The position numbers were made by a program, and so were the translations under genes. 64,000 nucleotides of DNA, taken from positions 97,268,707-97,332,706 of the forward strand of contig CP136067.1 in NCBI GenBank assembly GCA_032622095.1. Direction: 5' to 3'. Under the pieces are notes generated by a model. The model saw nothing but the letters and a program-made list of their open reading frames with translations. It did not search any database and had not been told where the DNA came from. Numbering within the stretch: position 1 is the stretch's first letter; every line of letters begins with the position of its first letter. The DNA comes from Siphonodentalium dalli (Eukaryota; Mollusca; Scaphopoda; Gadilida; Siphonodentaliidae). Below, piece after piece: positions 23,904-33,822 of the stretch.

Positions 23904-24145
23904 GTGTATACCACAACGGTTCCAGCACCATATCGAGGAGAACTGGGTTATGGCGGGTTCAAGCTGATTCCAGAAAACATGTCTGCATATTACATCGCAA
24001 TGTATTATATGTGGGTCATTGCCGGCATTGGAGTACCAGGAAATATCATCTCGATTCTAATTATATGTGGGTCATTGCCGACATTGGAGTACCATTCTAA
24101 TTATATGTAAAATGGGACCAATGAGTTATTACGGCCTTCTGGTAA
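23904..24145 (+). pseudogene. GPCR N-terminal relic
   Basis: Encodes TTVPAPYRGELGYG, then an IPE-like stretch and a first membrane helix with WVIAGIGVPGNI, matching residues 21-73 of the intact receptor at 26118. After IIC, a local templated duplication (GGGTCATTGCCGACATTGG for a second time, 24065-24100) wrecks the frame. Homology ends at about ATGGGACCAATGAGTT (24111-24126). Helices 2 to 7 are missing. Its upstream sequences (22715-23014, 23640-23900) are also duplicated ahead of the intact gene, so this was once a full tandem copy. Confidence 0.85.
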
Positions 24146-25005
24146 CATGTGATGGCCATGAATGTGGTACGGGCATATTTTTCGGCTCCCCGGGTAACAC
24201 GAGCTTGGCCCGGACTCCATCCGACATCACGTTATGATGTCATTTCCGCACGGGCAAAACTGTTTCTCGGGAGCTGCTTGGCAAATCACACCGGTCCTGA
24301 TTCCCTAACGTCGCGGTTTGACGTTAATATCCACACGGACATCGCGGTTCTCAGAAACTTCGGATCTCACTGGCACGTGGTATGATGATATATTTCCGTC
24401 CTCCGGGTAACATGTGTTGGGTCTGAACTCTGCCCGACATCACTTTTATTGTAGACCATATCAGAACAAAATGAGATTTCAAATTTATGCGAAATTTATT
24501 CGCATTTGTGAGAAGAAATAAATGTGAAATTTATGCATTCACCTAAATTCCAAGTTTATGATAAATTTATGCCGTTGTAAATTGTATACATGGAATTTAG
24601 GAACAATTTGTTCTTTTGTAAATTCCTCTTTCAAGCAGTGTAATTTGACCACGACAAAGAAACCTTAGAGATAAAGCATCAGGGTGCCCAATTAAGAAGA
24701 GAGTGTTGGCATGTTTTACGAAACAGAACATATACTACCGGTCTTGCCAAGCTCTGGCTCTATCAAATTAATTGGATAACAGATACAGACACCATACAAA
24801 CATCCGTTGACGTCGCAAATGATTTCTTAAAAAACAAGAATGTATATAAACAAACGGAAATATCGCTTATTCGAAATAAAGAGGAATTTGATCAAAACCA
24901 GGATGATTACATCAAAACCCATTGGTATTGAACAAAACCCGAATAATTGATAAAACCAATGGGTTTTGATAAAAACTCAACGGCTATGAGTGTAACATGG
25001 CGTTA
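24146..25005. other. Gene-free; short direct repeats
   Basis: A block of about 50 bp (CCGGGTAACA.G..TTGG, ending CCGACATCAC) occurs at about 24175-24228 and again at 24393-24443. An A/T-rich stretch follows at 24470-24620. CATCAAAACCCATTGGT at about 24910 is answered by ACCAATGGGTTTTGAT at about 24957. No gene. Confidence 0.5.
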
Positions 25006-25310
25006 CTTATATGCTCTCCTAACAATCACCATTGATGTTCCCGGTGTGGAGTATATATTGCACACGCACACGCGGGATTATATAGCGTAAATGGATGAAA
25101 ATGGATTTAAATAATCTCCAAAAAAGGTCAACCCTGTTCTGGATGGTTGCGGGGTCCAGTCTTATCAGCGAAAGGCAACCAAATTAATACGTCAAAACAT
25201 GTTGTGGAGACAAGCGATTCGGAATTAGTAACGCAGATTTATAATAAATTTTGATTATTCAAAACCAGAAGTGGTTTCTGGGATTATTGGTATTCGGAGA
25301 GAACCAGCGT
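25006..25310 (+). promoter_or_regulatory. Conserved upstream block of the intact GPCR
   Basis: Paralogous to 22715-23014. The best conserved word is GCGGGATTATATAG at about 25071-25084, a possible TATA-containing core. It lies a kilobase upstream of the ATG, so transcription from here would need an intron or long leader. A pyrimidine-rich stretch ending ATTCAG just before the ATG (26102) could be a splice acceptor. All regulatory meaning is inferred from conservation between two copies. Confidence 0.35.
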
Positions 25311-25322
25311 GAGAGCGTATAC

Positions 25323-25482
25323 ATAAGGATTAACTGTCATGTGGACTGTTTTTATGGAGATGTAACCGTGAGGTAAGTGGACATAACTTGTGTAAAACCC
25401 GAAGGGTTTTACATACAAGATATGACCACTTACCTCACGGTTACATCTCCATAAAAATAGTCTACATGACAGTTAATCCTTA
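25323..25482. repeat. Palindromic hairpin with C-GAA-G apex
   Basis: Arms of about 78-80 bp (25323-25400 and 25403-25482) are inverted copies with about five differences. The inner stem GTAAAACCC closes on GAA (centre at about 25401). It sits between the duplicated upstream block and the 344-bp dispersed repeat, upstream of the intact GPCR. Confidence 0.92.
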
Positions 25483-25490
25483 TATTTATA

Positions 25491-25834
25491 TACATTTAGC
25501 GAAAAAGCCACTTTTGTAAATGTATATAAATCGAAAAGTGTATTGTGACAAGATCAGCCCAAAATACCCAATAGCACCCTTGGCAAAAGTTAATACGAAC
25601 AATTTCTCTTCATATTGAAACCCGATGATGTATTAAGTCAATCCTGCGCGAGTCCAAATGCGCCCAAAACATTACGCGTTCGTCTTTCCAAACCCAATGA
25701 CGTATCGATGGTGTTATGAGCTTGTTGTTATGAGGCGTTGCGCATTCACCGAGAAATAACTGCAACTAGCCACGTGGGCGCCGACCAATCAGAATGCTGG
25801 ATTTAGTGATGACAACACTTAGTGTGTAAATAAA
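25491..25834. repeat. 344-bp dispersed repeat, copy 1
   Basis: From TACATTTAGCGAAAA to GACAACACTTAGTGTGTAAATA. A second copy with only a few differences lies at 49633-49975 in the same orientation. No terminal inverted repeats or coding capacity; a SINE-like or solo terminal sequence is possible. It lies in the upstream region of the intact GPCR and is absent from the paralogous upstream region. Confidence 0.85.
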
Positions 25835-26117
25835 CATTCATGGATGTTAAATGCCAACTGGCGCTAACATGAACATTTTCAACTTTTAAAGAAGATACCG
25901 ATTCAATCGTAATGGAACTATGACTGACATTCCTTATTCCTGAACCTTAGAATACTCTGATAATACTGATACCCTGACCATACGCATATCCTGAAAATAC
26001 ATTATCATGCATATTATACCTGGATAATGCATTTGCGGTGACACTATTATGAACATGTATGCTAAATGATAATCGTTTCTTATTATTACAACTGTCATTC
26101 AGGTCTCCGAAATCGAG

Positions 26118-27302
26118 ATGAGTTCACCAGTGAACCACACTATAGACTGGAATGGAACAAGAAACGACACATACAACACAACGGTTCCAGCAACATATCG
26201 AGGAGAACTGGGTTATGGCGAGTTAGAGCTGATTCCAGAATTCATGGCTGCATATTACATCACGATTTATTATATGTGGGTCATTGCCGGCATTGGAATA
26301 CCAGGAAATATCCTCTCGATTCTAATTATATGTAAAATGGGACCAATGAGTTCTTCTTCTCTGCACATATGTGTTCTCGCGGTTGCGGACAACCTCGCTA
26401 TATCTGCAAAGATAATTTACTCACAGATGACAATGAACGATGTAAAAATCGGATCGTTCGGATGTAAGTTTCTGATTTTCTCGACACAAATTTGGTCGAT
26501 GTTCGCTAATTGGATCATTGTAGCCATGACGACAGAGAGATACATCGCGGTTTGTTTCCCGTTAAAATCCAGACGGTTCTGTACGAAGACGATCGCAATC
26601 TTCAAGCTCGCGGTGATCTTGTTATTTCTGATTGGGCTCAATTCACACTTTTTCGAGATAATAACAAATACCTATCACCCGGTTCACAGAGAAAATTGTG
26701 ACGCTCATACCGATCCAACAACTCAGTTTTGGGCTAACAAGGTGTGGTATTGGATTGATGGAGCTTTCTTCGCCATAATTCCTTGTGTGATTATCATAGT
26801 GTTAAATGTGATGATCATTGTGGGGTTAAATAAATCTCAAAAACTGAAAAAGCAGATCGCTTCACAGAACGAGAACCAAATCCAGTCCAACGTGGAGCAG
26901 CAACGACATATCATGAATATGCTTCTTGTGGTGTCCATTACATTTGTAATGCTGAATGCACCAAACGCAATTTTCTTTGTAGCGACAACATTCATCGACT
27001 ATGAAGCCACTCTTCAGAGTTATTCTAACTACATTCTAGGGGGAACTATTATCCAACTTTTGTCAAATTTCAATCACTCAGTTAACTTTGTTTTATACTT
27101 CTGGGTTGGGAAGCAGTTCCGTGCAAAATGTATGGAACTCATGTACCGGCGGAGGTGTGGATCACCTACATCGGATCATGCATACCCATGCGTTGGTCGG
27201 GTATCAACAGTGAGCGGCGTATCCGAAAATTGTAATACTGAAATTTCAACGGTCGCTGCTGGAGGAATCCTGGTAATGAAAATAGAAGATAGCCGAATCT
27301 AG
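26118..27302 (+). CDS. Class A G-protein-coupled receptor, peptide-receptor-like
   Basis: Single open frame of 394 residues. The N-terminus has four N-glycosylation sequons (Asn 6, 12, 16, 20). Seven hydrophobic helices: about 46-72 with GN at 63-64, 82-102 with Asp91 in LAVAD, 115-139, 158-178, 211-237, 265-293 with Pro282, and 305-330. Cys116 and Cys194 are placed for the extracellular disulfide. ERY (140-142) replaces DRY. Helix 7 reads NHSVNFVLYF, an NxxNFxxY form in place of NPxxY, common in invertebrate peptide receptors of the FMRFamide-receptor-like group. A basic segment (331-347) follows, then a Ser/Thr-rich tail. It should sit in the plasma membrane and signal through G proteins. 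The ligand cannot be told from sequence. The ATG at 26118 is chosen because it precedes the sequons; the frame is open further upstream. Related copies lie on both sides. Confidence 0.9.
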   Translation: MSSPVNHTIDWNGTRNDTYNTTVPATYRGELGYGELELIPEFMAAYYITIYYMWVIAGIGIPGNILSILIICKMGPMSSSSLHICVLAVADNLAISAKIIYSQMTMNDVKIGSFGCKFLIFSTQIWSMFANWIIVAMTTERYIAVCFPLKSRRFCTKTIAIFKLAVILLFLIGLNSHFFEIITNTYHPVHRENCDAHTDPTTQFWANKVWYWIDGAFFAIIPCVIIIVLNVMIIVGLNKSQKLKKQIASQNENQIQSNVEQQRHIMNMLLVVSITFVMLNAPNAIFFVATTFIDYEATLQSYSNYILGGTIIQLLSNFNHSVNFVLYFWVGKQFRAKCMELMYRRRCGSPTSDHAYPCVGRVSTVSGVSENCNTEISTVAAGGILVMKIEDSRI

Positions 27303-27339
27303 GTTATGGGACATGGAGGAAACACGGAACAATATACAC

Positions 27340-27460
27340 AGCAGCATAACACCGCATTGAGGTGATCACATATTTATGCGGATTGGATGAATTTACATTA
27401 GTTACTACGACTCGGGGTCTCAGATCTCGGATTACGAAGATAACCGTCTTTAATTTATTA
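27340..27460. repeat. 3' flank duplicated after each GPCR copy (A)
   Basis: ATGCGGATTGGATGAATTT, ACATTAGTTACTACGACTCG and TCTCGGATTACGAAGATAACC recur at 28245-28365 with few differences. This marks the tandem duplication that produced the truncated copy. Confidence 0.88.
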
Positions 27461-27464
27461 AAGA

Positions 27465-28210
27465 AGATCGCAATCGCCAAGCTCGTGGTGATCTTGTTAT
27501 TTCTGATTGGGTTCAATTCACACTTTTTCGAGATAATAACAGATACTTATCACCCGAACATTGTGACTCTCATACCGATCCAACAACACAATTTTGGGCT
27601 AACAAGGTATGGTTTTGGATTGATGGAGCTTTCTTCGCCATAATTCCTTGTGTGATTATCATAGTGTTAAATGTGATGATCATTGTAGGGTTAAATAAAT
27701 CTCAAAAACGGAAGAAGCAGATCGCCTCACAGAACGAGAACCAAATTCAGTCCAACGTGGAGCAGCAACGACACATCACGAATAATTATGCTTCTTGTGG
27801 TGTCCATTACATTTGTAATGCTGAATGCACCAAACGCAATTTTCTTTGTAGCGACAACATTCATCGACTATGAAGCCACTCTTCAGAGTTATTCTAACTA
27901 CATTCTAGGGGGAACTATTATCCAACTTTTGTCAGATTTCAATAACGCGGTTAACTTTGTTCTATACATCTGGGTTGGGAAGCAGTTCCGTGCAAAATGT
28001 ATGGAACTCATGTGCCGGCGAAGGTGTGGATCACCTACATCGGAGCATGCATGCCTGCGCGTTGGTCGGGTACCGACACCGAGGAATTCACACATATCGG
28101 TGTCTACATGCCCGCCAGTGAGCGGCGTGTCCGAAAATGGTGTTACCGAAATTTCAAAAGTCTCTCGTGGAGGTATCCTGATCATGAAAACAGAAGAAAG
28201 CCGAATCTAG
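27465..28210 (+). pseudogene. Truncated, twice frameshifted GPCR copy
   Basis: Starts within helix 4 (KIAIAKLVVILLFLIG, matching residue 157 onward of the intact receptor) and runs to the same C-terminal residues DSRI or ESRI. A net 10-base loss near 27546 (after TYHP) and a 4-base gain near 27784 (after HITN) put the middle in another frame; together they restore the original frame from MLLVVSITF on. The ECL2 cysteine is lost. The tail has about 15 residues more than the intact receptor, between GRV and VSG. There is no start, signal or first three helices, so it cannot make a receptor. Upstream is a copy of the intact gene's 3' flank. Confidence 0.9.
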
Positions 28211-28244
28211 GTTATGGGGAAATGGAGGAAACACTATAAACTAT

Positions 28245-28365
28245 AGCATGACACCACAATGAGCTAATCACATATGTATGCGGATTGGATGAATTTTACA
28301 TTAGTTACTACGACTCGGATCTCAGATCTCGGATTACGAAGATAACCGACTTTAATTTATTGGAC
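28245..28365. repeat. 3' flank duplicated after each GPCR copy (B)
   Basis: Second copy of 27340-27460, lying after the truncated GPCR. It is followed by the palindromic hairpin at 28401. Confidence 0.88.
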
Positions 28366-28400
28366 AGGGTGGAGACAACGAACACTATAAACAATATACA

Positions 28401-28546
28401 GTTGTCGCCCGTTGTCGAGGGAGACATTGAGATTTGTGACCCGCTAGAGAACGGAATGTCTCCCGAGGAGCGAAGCTCCTCGGGAGACATTCCGTTCTCG
28501 AGCGGGTGTCAAATCTCAATGTCTCCCGAGAAGAAGGGCAACAACT
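28401..28546. repeat. Palindromic hairpin with GCGAAGC apex
   Basis: Arms of about 71 bp (28401-28471 and 28475-28546). The inner part is perfect: CGGAATGTCTCCCGAGGAGC, GAA, then its complement. Outer parts have few mismatches. The heptamer GCGAAGC at the turn is known to form an exceptionally stable DNA mini-hairpin. Overlapping ORFs on both strands are shadows of the palindrome. Confidence 0.93.
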
Positions 28547-28704
28547 GTTTTGTTATCCGATTATACCACAGAAAATAGCCTTGCCATCCACACGCACGAT
28601 GTTGCACTGAGTCATGAGTGCTTTCTTTCCCGATTATGTATATTTTTAGTAACTTTTTATCGTCCCATAGGATTTCTGTTCCATAAACGATAGTCAAGCT
28701 GTTA

Positions 28705-29069
28705 AGCGTTTGATAATCCGCGTTTATTTACGATCATTTTGGTGGTCAAATCGTCAATATCGGTCCGTGCAATGTAAACCAATAAGCCATATAGGTATGT
28801 TCTCGTCTTATTCAAGGCATATTCAATGTCGTCTTGTGAGCGCAATTTACTCGCGATGTTCATTTCATAACGGTCTTCCCCGAAAGCTATTGGGAAGTTG
28901 TCAATTTCATTAATGTACATTCATATGTGTCAGTGCTCATGGCGATCCTCACATAAAATACTTCTATGATCACATTGCAGACATCGCGGATGATAAGTGT
29001 ACAGTACCATTCATTCGCGACAAACGTATGCATTACGTTGTCTACCAGCGAACATTTATAACCAACCAA
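28705..29069 (-). pseudogene. Unrecognised coding-like relic
   Basis: Two minus-strand frames meet: 29069-28887 (60 codons) and 28920-28705 (MYINEIDNFPIAFGED onward, 72 codons). Composition is protein-like, with charged amphipathic stretches such as LRSQDDIEYALNKTRTYLYG, and they would join with one frameshift near 28915. I recognise no family. It may be an old gene or transposon fragment, or chance. Confidence 0.25.
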
Positions 29070-29549
29070 CCTAAAGGGATCCTCTCTTTCAATGTTGCAT
29101 CATAATGTCGACATGAACAAATTGAATCACCGAGATGTTTCGATGTAAAAAAAGTAAATAATAACGCTTGTCCGATAAAAGTATCAACTTAAAACTTAAG
29201 AATATTAGTGTTCACTAAATATATGCAAATTAGCAAACACCACAACTGGTGTGTTTTGCGAATCCGTGGGGTATATAAGATCTATGATTTTTTAGTACGT
29301 TGTAGTGATGCGAAGTAGATGAGTTATTGCAGTGTGTGTTTGGAGATATTCTTGCAATATAACATCAGGCGGGCGACAAAAACAATGTATCCCGGGTCAG
29401 CGGGCGACAGTGTGATTTGTCGCCCGGCACGTGACAGCACATGGGCCAATCAGAAGGGTGGCAAATAGGGAGGAGGATAACAATGATCATGGATCCATAG
29501 GACGGCGGAGGTGGTAGTTATGCGCCTAGGTCACGTACCAGAAACTGGG

Positions 29550-29690
29550 AATTCGCGTGCATCGGGGTATACATTCCAGCGCGTTAGTCGGTACATGAAA
29601 CGCGGAATACAGACAAATATCGGTGTCGACACGTGAAATGCATTAGCAGAAATGCCAACGGTATCTGCTAGAGGGTCTCAGCTCTTAGCG
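29550..29690 (+). pseudogene. Possible GPCR C-terminal tail relic
   Basis: Resembles the tail of the truncated GPCR copy (28050-28180): GCGCGTTAGTCGGTA, ACAAATATCGGTGTC and TCTGCTAGAGG align in order with GCGCGTTGGTCGGGTA, CACATATCGGTGTC and the TCTCTCGTGGAGG region. No open frame survives. Confidence 0.45.
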
Positions 29691-31600
29691 GACAACTGAC
29701 ATTATTTTTATACTGACGGAATGGGCAGTTATCTACAAATATTTCTTCCTGCAACCGTTGACGAATTGATCATTAAATTTGACAAACTGAAACTACATGT
29801 ATAGTTCAACCATTGAGATTAATGACTTACTCCAACATATATCTATAGTGCCTAAAATTAAAATAGACACGATATAATATCAGCAAACTTTCGGACCATA
29901 TGATGGGTCGTTGCTTGCGCCACCATCGCCCCCGATGTTCCAGTTAGAAGTTTTAAGCCACACTGAAAGGGTGGGAGTCTGGTTGAGACTGTTTAGATGG
30001 TATAATTGTTCACCACTTGCTAGTGTTTAATACAAGTCGTACACAATGCATTTCCTCATAAAATGGTGTTTTTGTATTCAATGTGGGTTTATTATGACGT
30101 GTAAATATCGGCGACCCTACCCAAGCGTCTAGACGACGAATCAAATAACTGATGTGCGCGATTACTTGTCGAACGTTATTGTTTTATTCGTCTTGTTTAT
30201 TGTTTTTTCAGTTCCAATTTGTTTTTTTCCCACTCGTTTAAACCATATGATATACGAGGAACCTAACAAATTATACATCAAACTGTACGTTTTATTGGTG
30301 TAAATGTCTCTTTGAGGAATCGCAGTGGAGGTATGCATTTCATCCAATAGTAGTCATATTTGCCGTATAAATTGACTACATAGTATAAGTATATTATCAC
30401 TTTCCATTAACTCATTCAGTTCCCGTGTTCCTGTGGAAACCGATAGCTGTGTACCATGTTTCACGTGAGAAAGGCCAGCATTTACACTAACTAGATAATT
30501 AGTTTGACTATTCAATATTGGAAAGAATCTAATTGACAGCAGGCACCGATAGTACATGCCCTACTCATTTCCGGTACTACAGGGTAATCATTGTTTAAAA
30601 ATTCCATATTGCTATGGCAACGAGGACTTCATATGAACACCGATTGCGTGAAATGTTGTTTTATATGGCCATCTAACGAATTTATTCAGTAGAGTGTTAG
30701 ACATTGATTTTTCTGGTGGAATAACATAATATGACAAGGACCAGAGGGGTTATAGGTGAGGCATAACGATTTCGAAGGGGGAAGCTTCTTGGGCTTTTAC
30801 TGATCATGTTCCAAGTAAATTTATTCAACTAATATGTGACTGGTCTAGTGATTGCAGTAAGCGAAATGTTCATTAATCACTTAAGGATGGGTTTGTATCG
30901 GCTAATCGAATGAAGGTAGCCATTTTGGAACCCTAAACCCGGCTCCTTCGGATTTGGTGCCCCCATTGCTTGGCGCCTTGTATGATAATATACTATATGA
31001 TCATTTTATTTACAATATACACACATGGACAGTAAAATTACAAATAAATATAATATTAATAGACTATACATGCATATTGTTAGGGTGATATATTCCTATC
31101 ACCCCTGAATGTGGTGACAGATTATATGATGAAGATGGCCGAATTAATTTGATTGTCTTTAGGTTACGTTATAATTACTGACCTTAAGATATATTACTAT
31201 GCGTTTCATTTAAGATGTAAATATGTAACACGATTAGACCAAGGAAATTCAGGTGTCATTTGGTTTGACATAGGATAACGGCATTCTCAAAATAACTTAG
31301 CACACTAAACGACCTCAATACTTATTGATGATGCTCCAAATTCAGAGACGATTTCAGAATACTGAGTCAGTTTAATTAAGGTATATGTCATGTTCCCTGT
31401 CATCTGCGTGTATGTAGTATCCAAATTGACTTAGTTCTGTCTAATCTAATGCCGCCTGCTTGTTTTTCATATCATAATCCGGCGTGTTGGCTGATAATGG
31501 AGCCCATGTAATATGTCGTTATATGCTTTGCCAGTGAATGTGGTCTGAAACAGACCAATCCCTTGGTGACTATAGGCTAATCCACACATGTGATGACTGT
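29691..31600. other. Gene-free
   Basis: AT-rich DNA with minus ORFs of 61 and 67 codons that I cannot support. No repeat recognised. Confidence 0.45.
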
Positions 31601-31601
31601 C

Positions 31602-33822
31602 ATCACAACAATATGCCCCCGTGTGGGCCCGGTGTAGAATATGATTACTGCTCCACTGCGAGGGGTAATAATCCCCTAATGTGGCACCCTGTTTGCTGTG
31701 GGGTGCATCCCGTGAGGTTTGGTGTAGGAGCCCTGGGGGTACTAGGGTGGCCGTTTCACGTGAGTCGTAGACCTGTTGTTACGGCTTAGCTCATGGTCAT
31801 CTTTGGTCCTACATCTCTTCAAGTCGGGTGGTTGAGTTGACCTGGCTCAATCAATCGGCTAGTCACGCCTCTCCACAGTGTTTCAGATTACATTTCTGCC
31901 ATCTTTGCTATTAAATTTCTGGTGTCTAGTTGTGTTTTCTGTTTTTTCATGTCTTTCTTTCGTGTCATGTTTGTTTGCATTTCGTCTTCATCACTGTTAA
32001 ATGTTTCAATTATGTACTGCTTACGCCTGTCTCACTGTGGCGAGGTACAGGGAGGCTGCTACAGCTATATACCAGTCTTTGGCCCGGTCATAATTCGAAT
32101 GGTAGTCCGAGGCGGCTGCTGGGCTAGTTGTCATAACCCATAACAAACAAAAACGTAAGAATGAACACCCGTCAAGTTCCACTGATGCTGAGGTCTATCC
32201 TCAGTACTCGGTACATGGTTTTGATCCAAATGTTCAGAACTTCTGTATTTGTGATTTATAAAATGCTCCAAAGAATAGCCGGACAATTAAAATTTGTCAA
32301 ACCGATCAGGACTGGGCCACTCAGTTGCTCTCTTCTGATCGAATGTTCATGAAAAATTCAAGCTGACTCTCTTGTGCAATGGAGATTTATTGCACAAATA
32401 CCAGTGTTTGTTACTCATTACAAGGCATTGAACAGTAGCTGAGCTGTGTTGAGAACTCCCCGATATAGCTGATTCTTCTGAGTCAGATATATTGGGTGAG
32501 TTAGCACCACAGGGAGTTCCAGAAGTCCGTAGATTAGTAGATGGTCAAAAAGCTCAGTTGAACAGTTATATTCTGACCATCAATCGGTGCGAACATCCAC
32601 CAACATTGAAGGTTGGGTATATGAAGACGGATTTAAGTACATATGTTCCAAACCCATTGCAATGTATTACATGTCAGGAGTATGGCCATGACCAGGAAGA
32701 TTGTAAAAGTACAGAAAAAGTACTCGCACGATGTTCTCTTTCTGGTCATGATCATACGGATTGTGCTAATCTTAAGAAATGATCAAACTGACAAGTTTCA
32801 CATTCTGCAATGGATCGTTCCTGTCGCGTTTGGGACTATGAATTCAAGATTCAATGATGTAAAGCTGAGAAGCATCTGTCATATATAGATGCTAAGAAAA
32901 TAGTTGATCCTCGACCATCCATTCCACAGGTCACATACTCAGTAATCGTGTCTACACTAAAAGTGTGTTGATGGCAGCACTCAGACAGAGAGTCAAACCA
33001 AACTCGCCAGTATATCACTACACGAGCAACACAAGTTGAGGAGACTGATCATATTCCTTTCCAGAGCCCGTAGAGCTAGCTATAGATACAGCTTCTGTCG
33101 CCTGTAGCTTCGGAACAAAGATCACCAAAGTCAATCAAACGTTTCGACTCTCAGACAGAGAGGTACATCTTTGAGCTTTCAAAATGTAACCACATGATTG
33201 ACGAGAAACGGTTCACCCTCAAAGATAAGAAACAGTATTTGGGGATCGAAGCTGTCTGTTGGTTGAAGGGTGACATTATGTCTCACCCACCCGGCATCAG
33301 CTTGACGCATTTATAAAGTTCATGCGTGATTCATCAAATATTAGAAATACTTTATCACTGCAAAGTCTGATTTTAAAAGCTACTTTACATATTTTGATGT
33401 GGATCCTTGGTAATTTCATGTCATTTATTTGCTATATATTATCTATTCTTGTACTACTTGTATGCGTTCTTGAAGTTATATTCCTGACTCCAAGTGGAAA
33501 CATTCCTCTTAGGTGCTTTTATTTGTACATAGCTCATCGTTGCATTGTTTTAATCCAATCCGCCCTCTGATTTATCTACACAGTTACTTCGCTTTGATCT
33601 CTTTTGATACCTGATTCTGTTCTTGGTCGTGATATGGCCTCGCGGCTAAAACGACGTTAAACCCTCAGAGGAGGTACTCATAAGTGAGTCTAAGTGAGTC
33701 AGCACTTGTCCTCCAATCCCATTGTATGTATACAAGTATATGTGTTATTTCCTATGTATTATTGTATTTAGACAAATAAATATGTTTAAACTAACCCTCA
33801 GTCAATCAATCACAACAATATG
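31602..33822 (+). mobile_element. Internally deleted LINE with both ends and a 14-bp target duplication
   Basis: The element occupies 31616-33808 between two copies of ATCACAACAATATG (31602-31615 and 33809-33822). It starts CCCCCGTGTGGGCCC, has a GC-richer leader to about 32150, an ORF1 relic, then a very short 3' part ending GATATGGCCTCGCGG, CTAAAACGACGTTAAACC and an (AATC)n tail. Almost all of ORF2 (endonuclease and RT) is missing. ORF1 and tail resemble the I/Nimb-type LINEs common in molluscs. With RT gone it cannot move on its own. Confidence 0.9.
32150..33150 (+). pseudogene. LINE ORF1 (gag-like, zinc knuckle), broken
   Basis: The best open part is 32492-32782. It contains GVPEVRRL, an RNA-binding-fold-like NSYILTINRCEHPPTLKVGY, then YVPNPLQCITCQEYGHDQEDC, a CCHC knuckle (C-x2-C-x4-H-x4-C), and a second degenerate one (C-x5-H-x4-C) in LARCSLSGHDHTDC. 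Before it, 32160-32280 continues the N-terminus in another frame (RKNEHPSSSTDAEVYPQYS). After it, KAEKHLSYIDAKKIVDPRPS (about 32862-32925) continues the C-terminus in a third frame. ORF1 proteins of this kind bind the LINE RNA. At least three disruptions. Confidence 0.75.
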
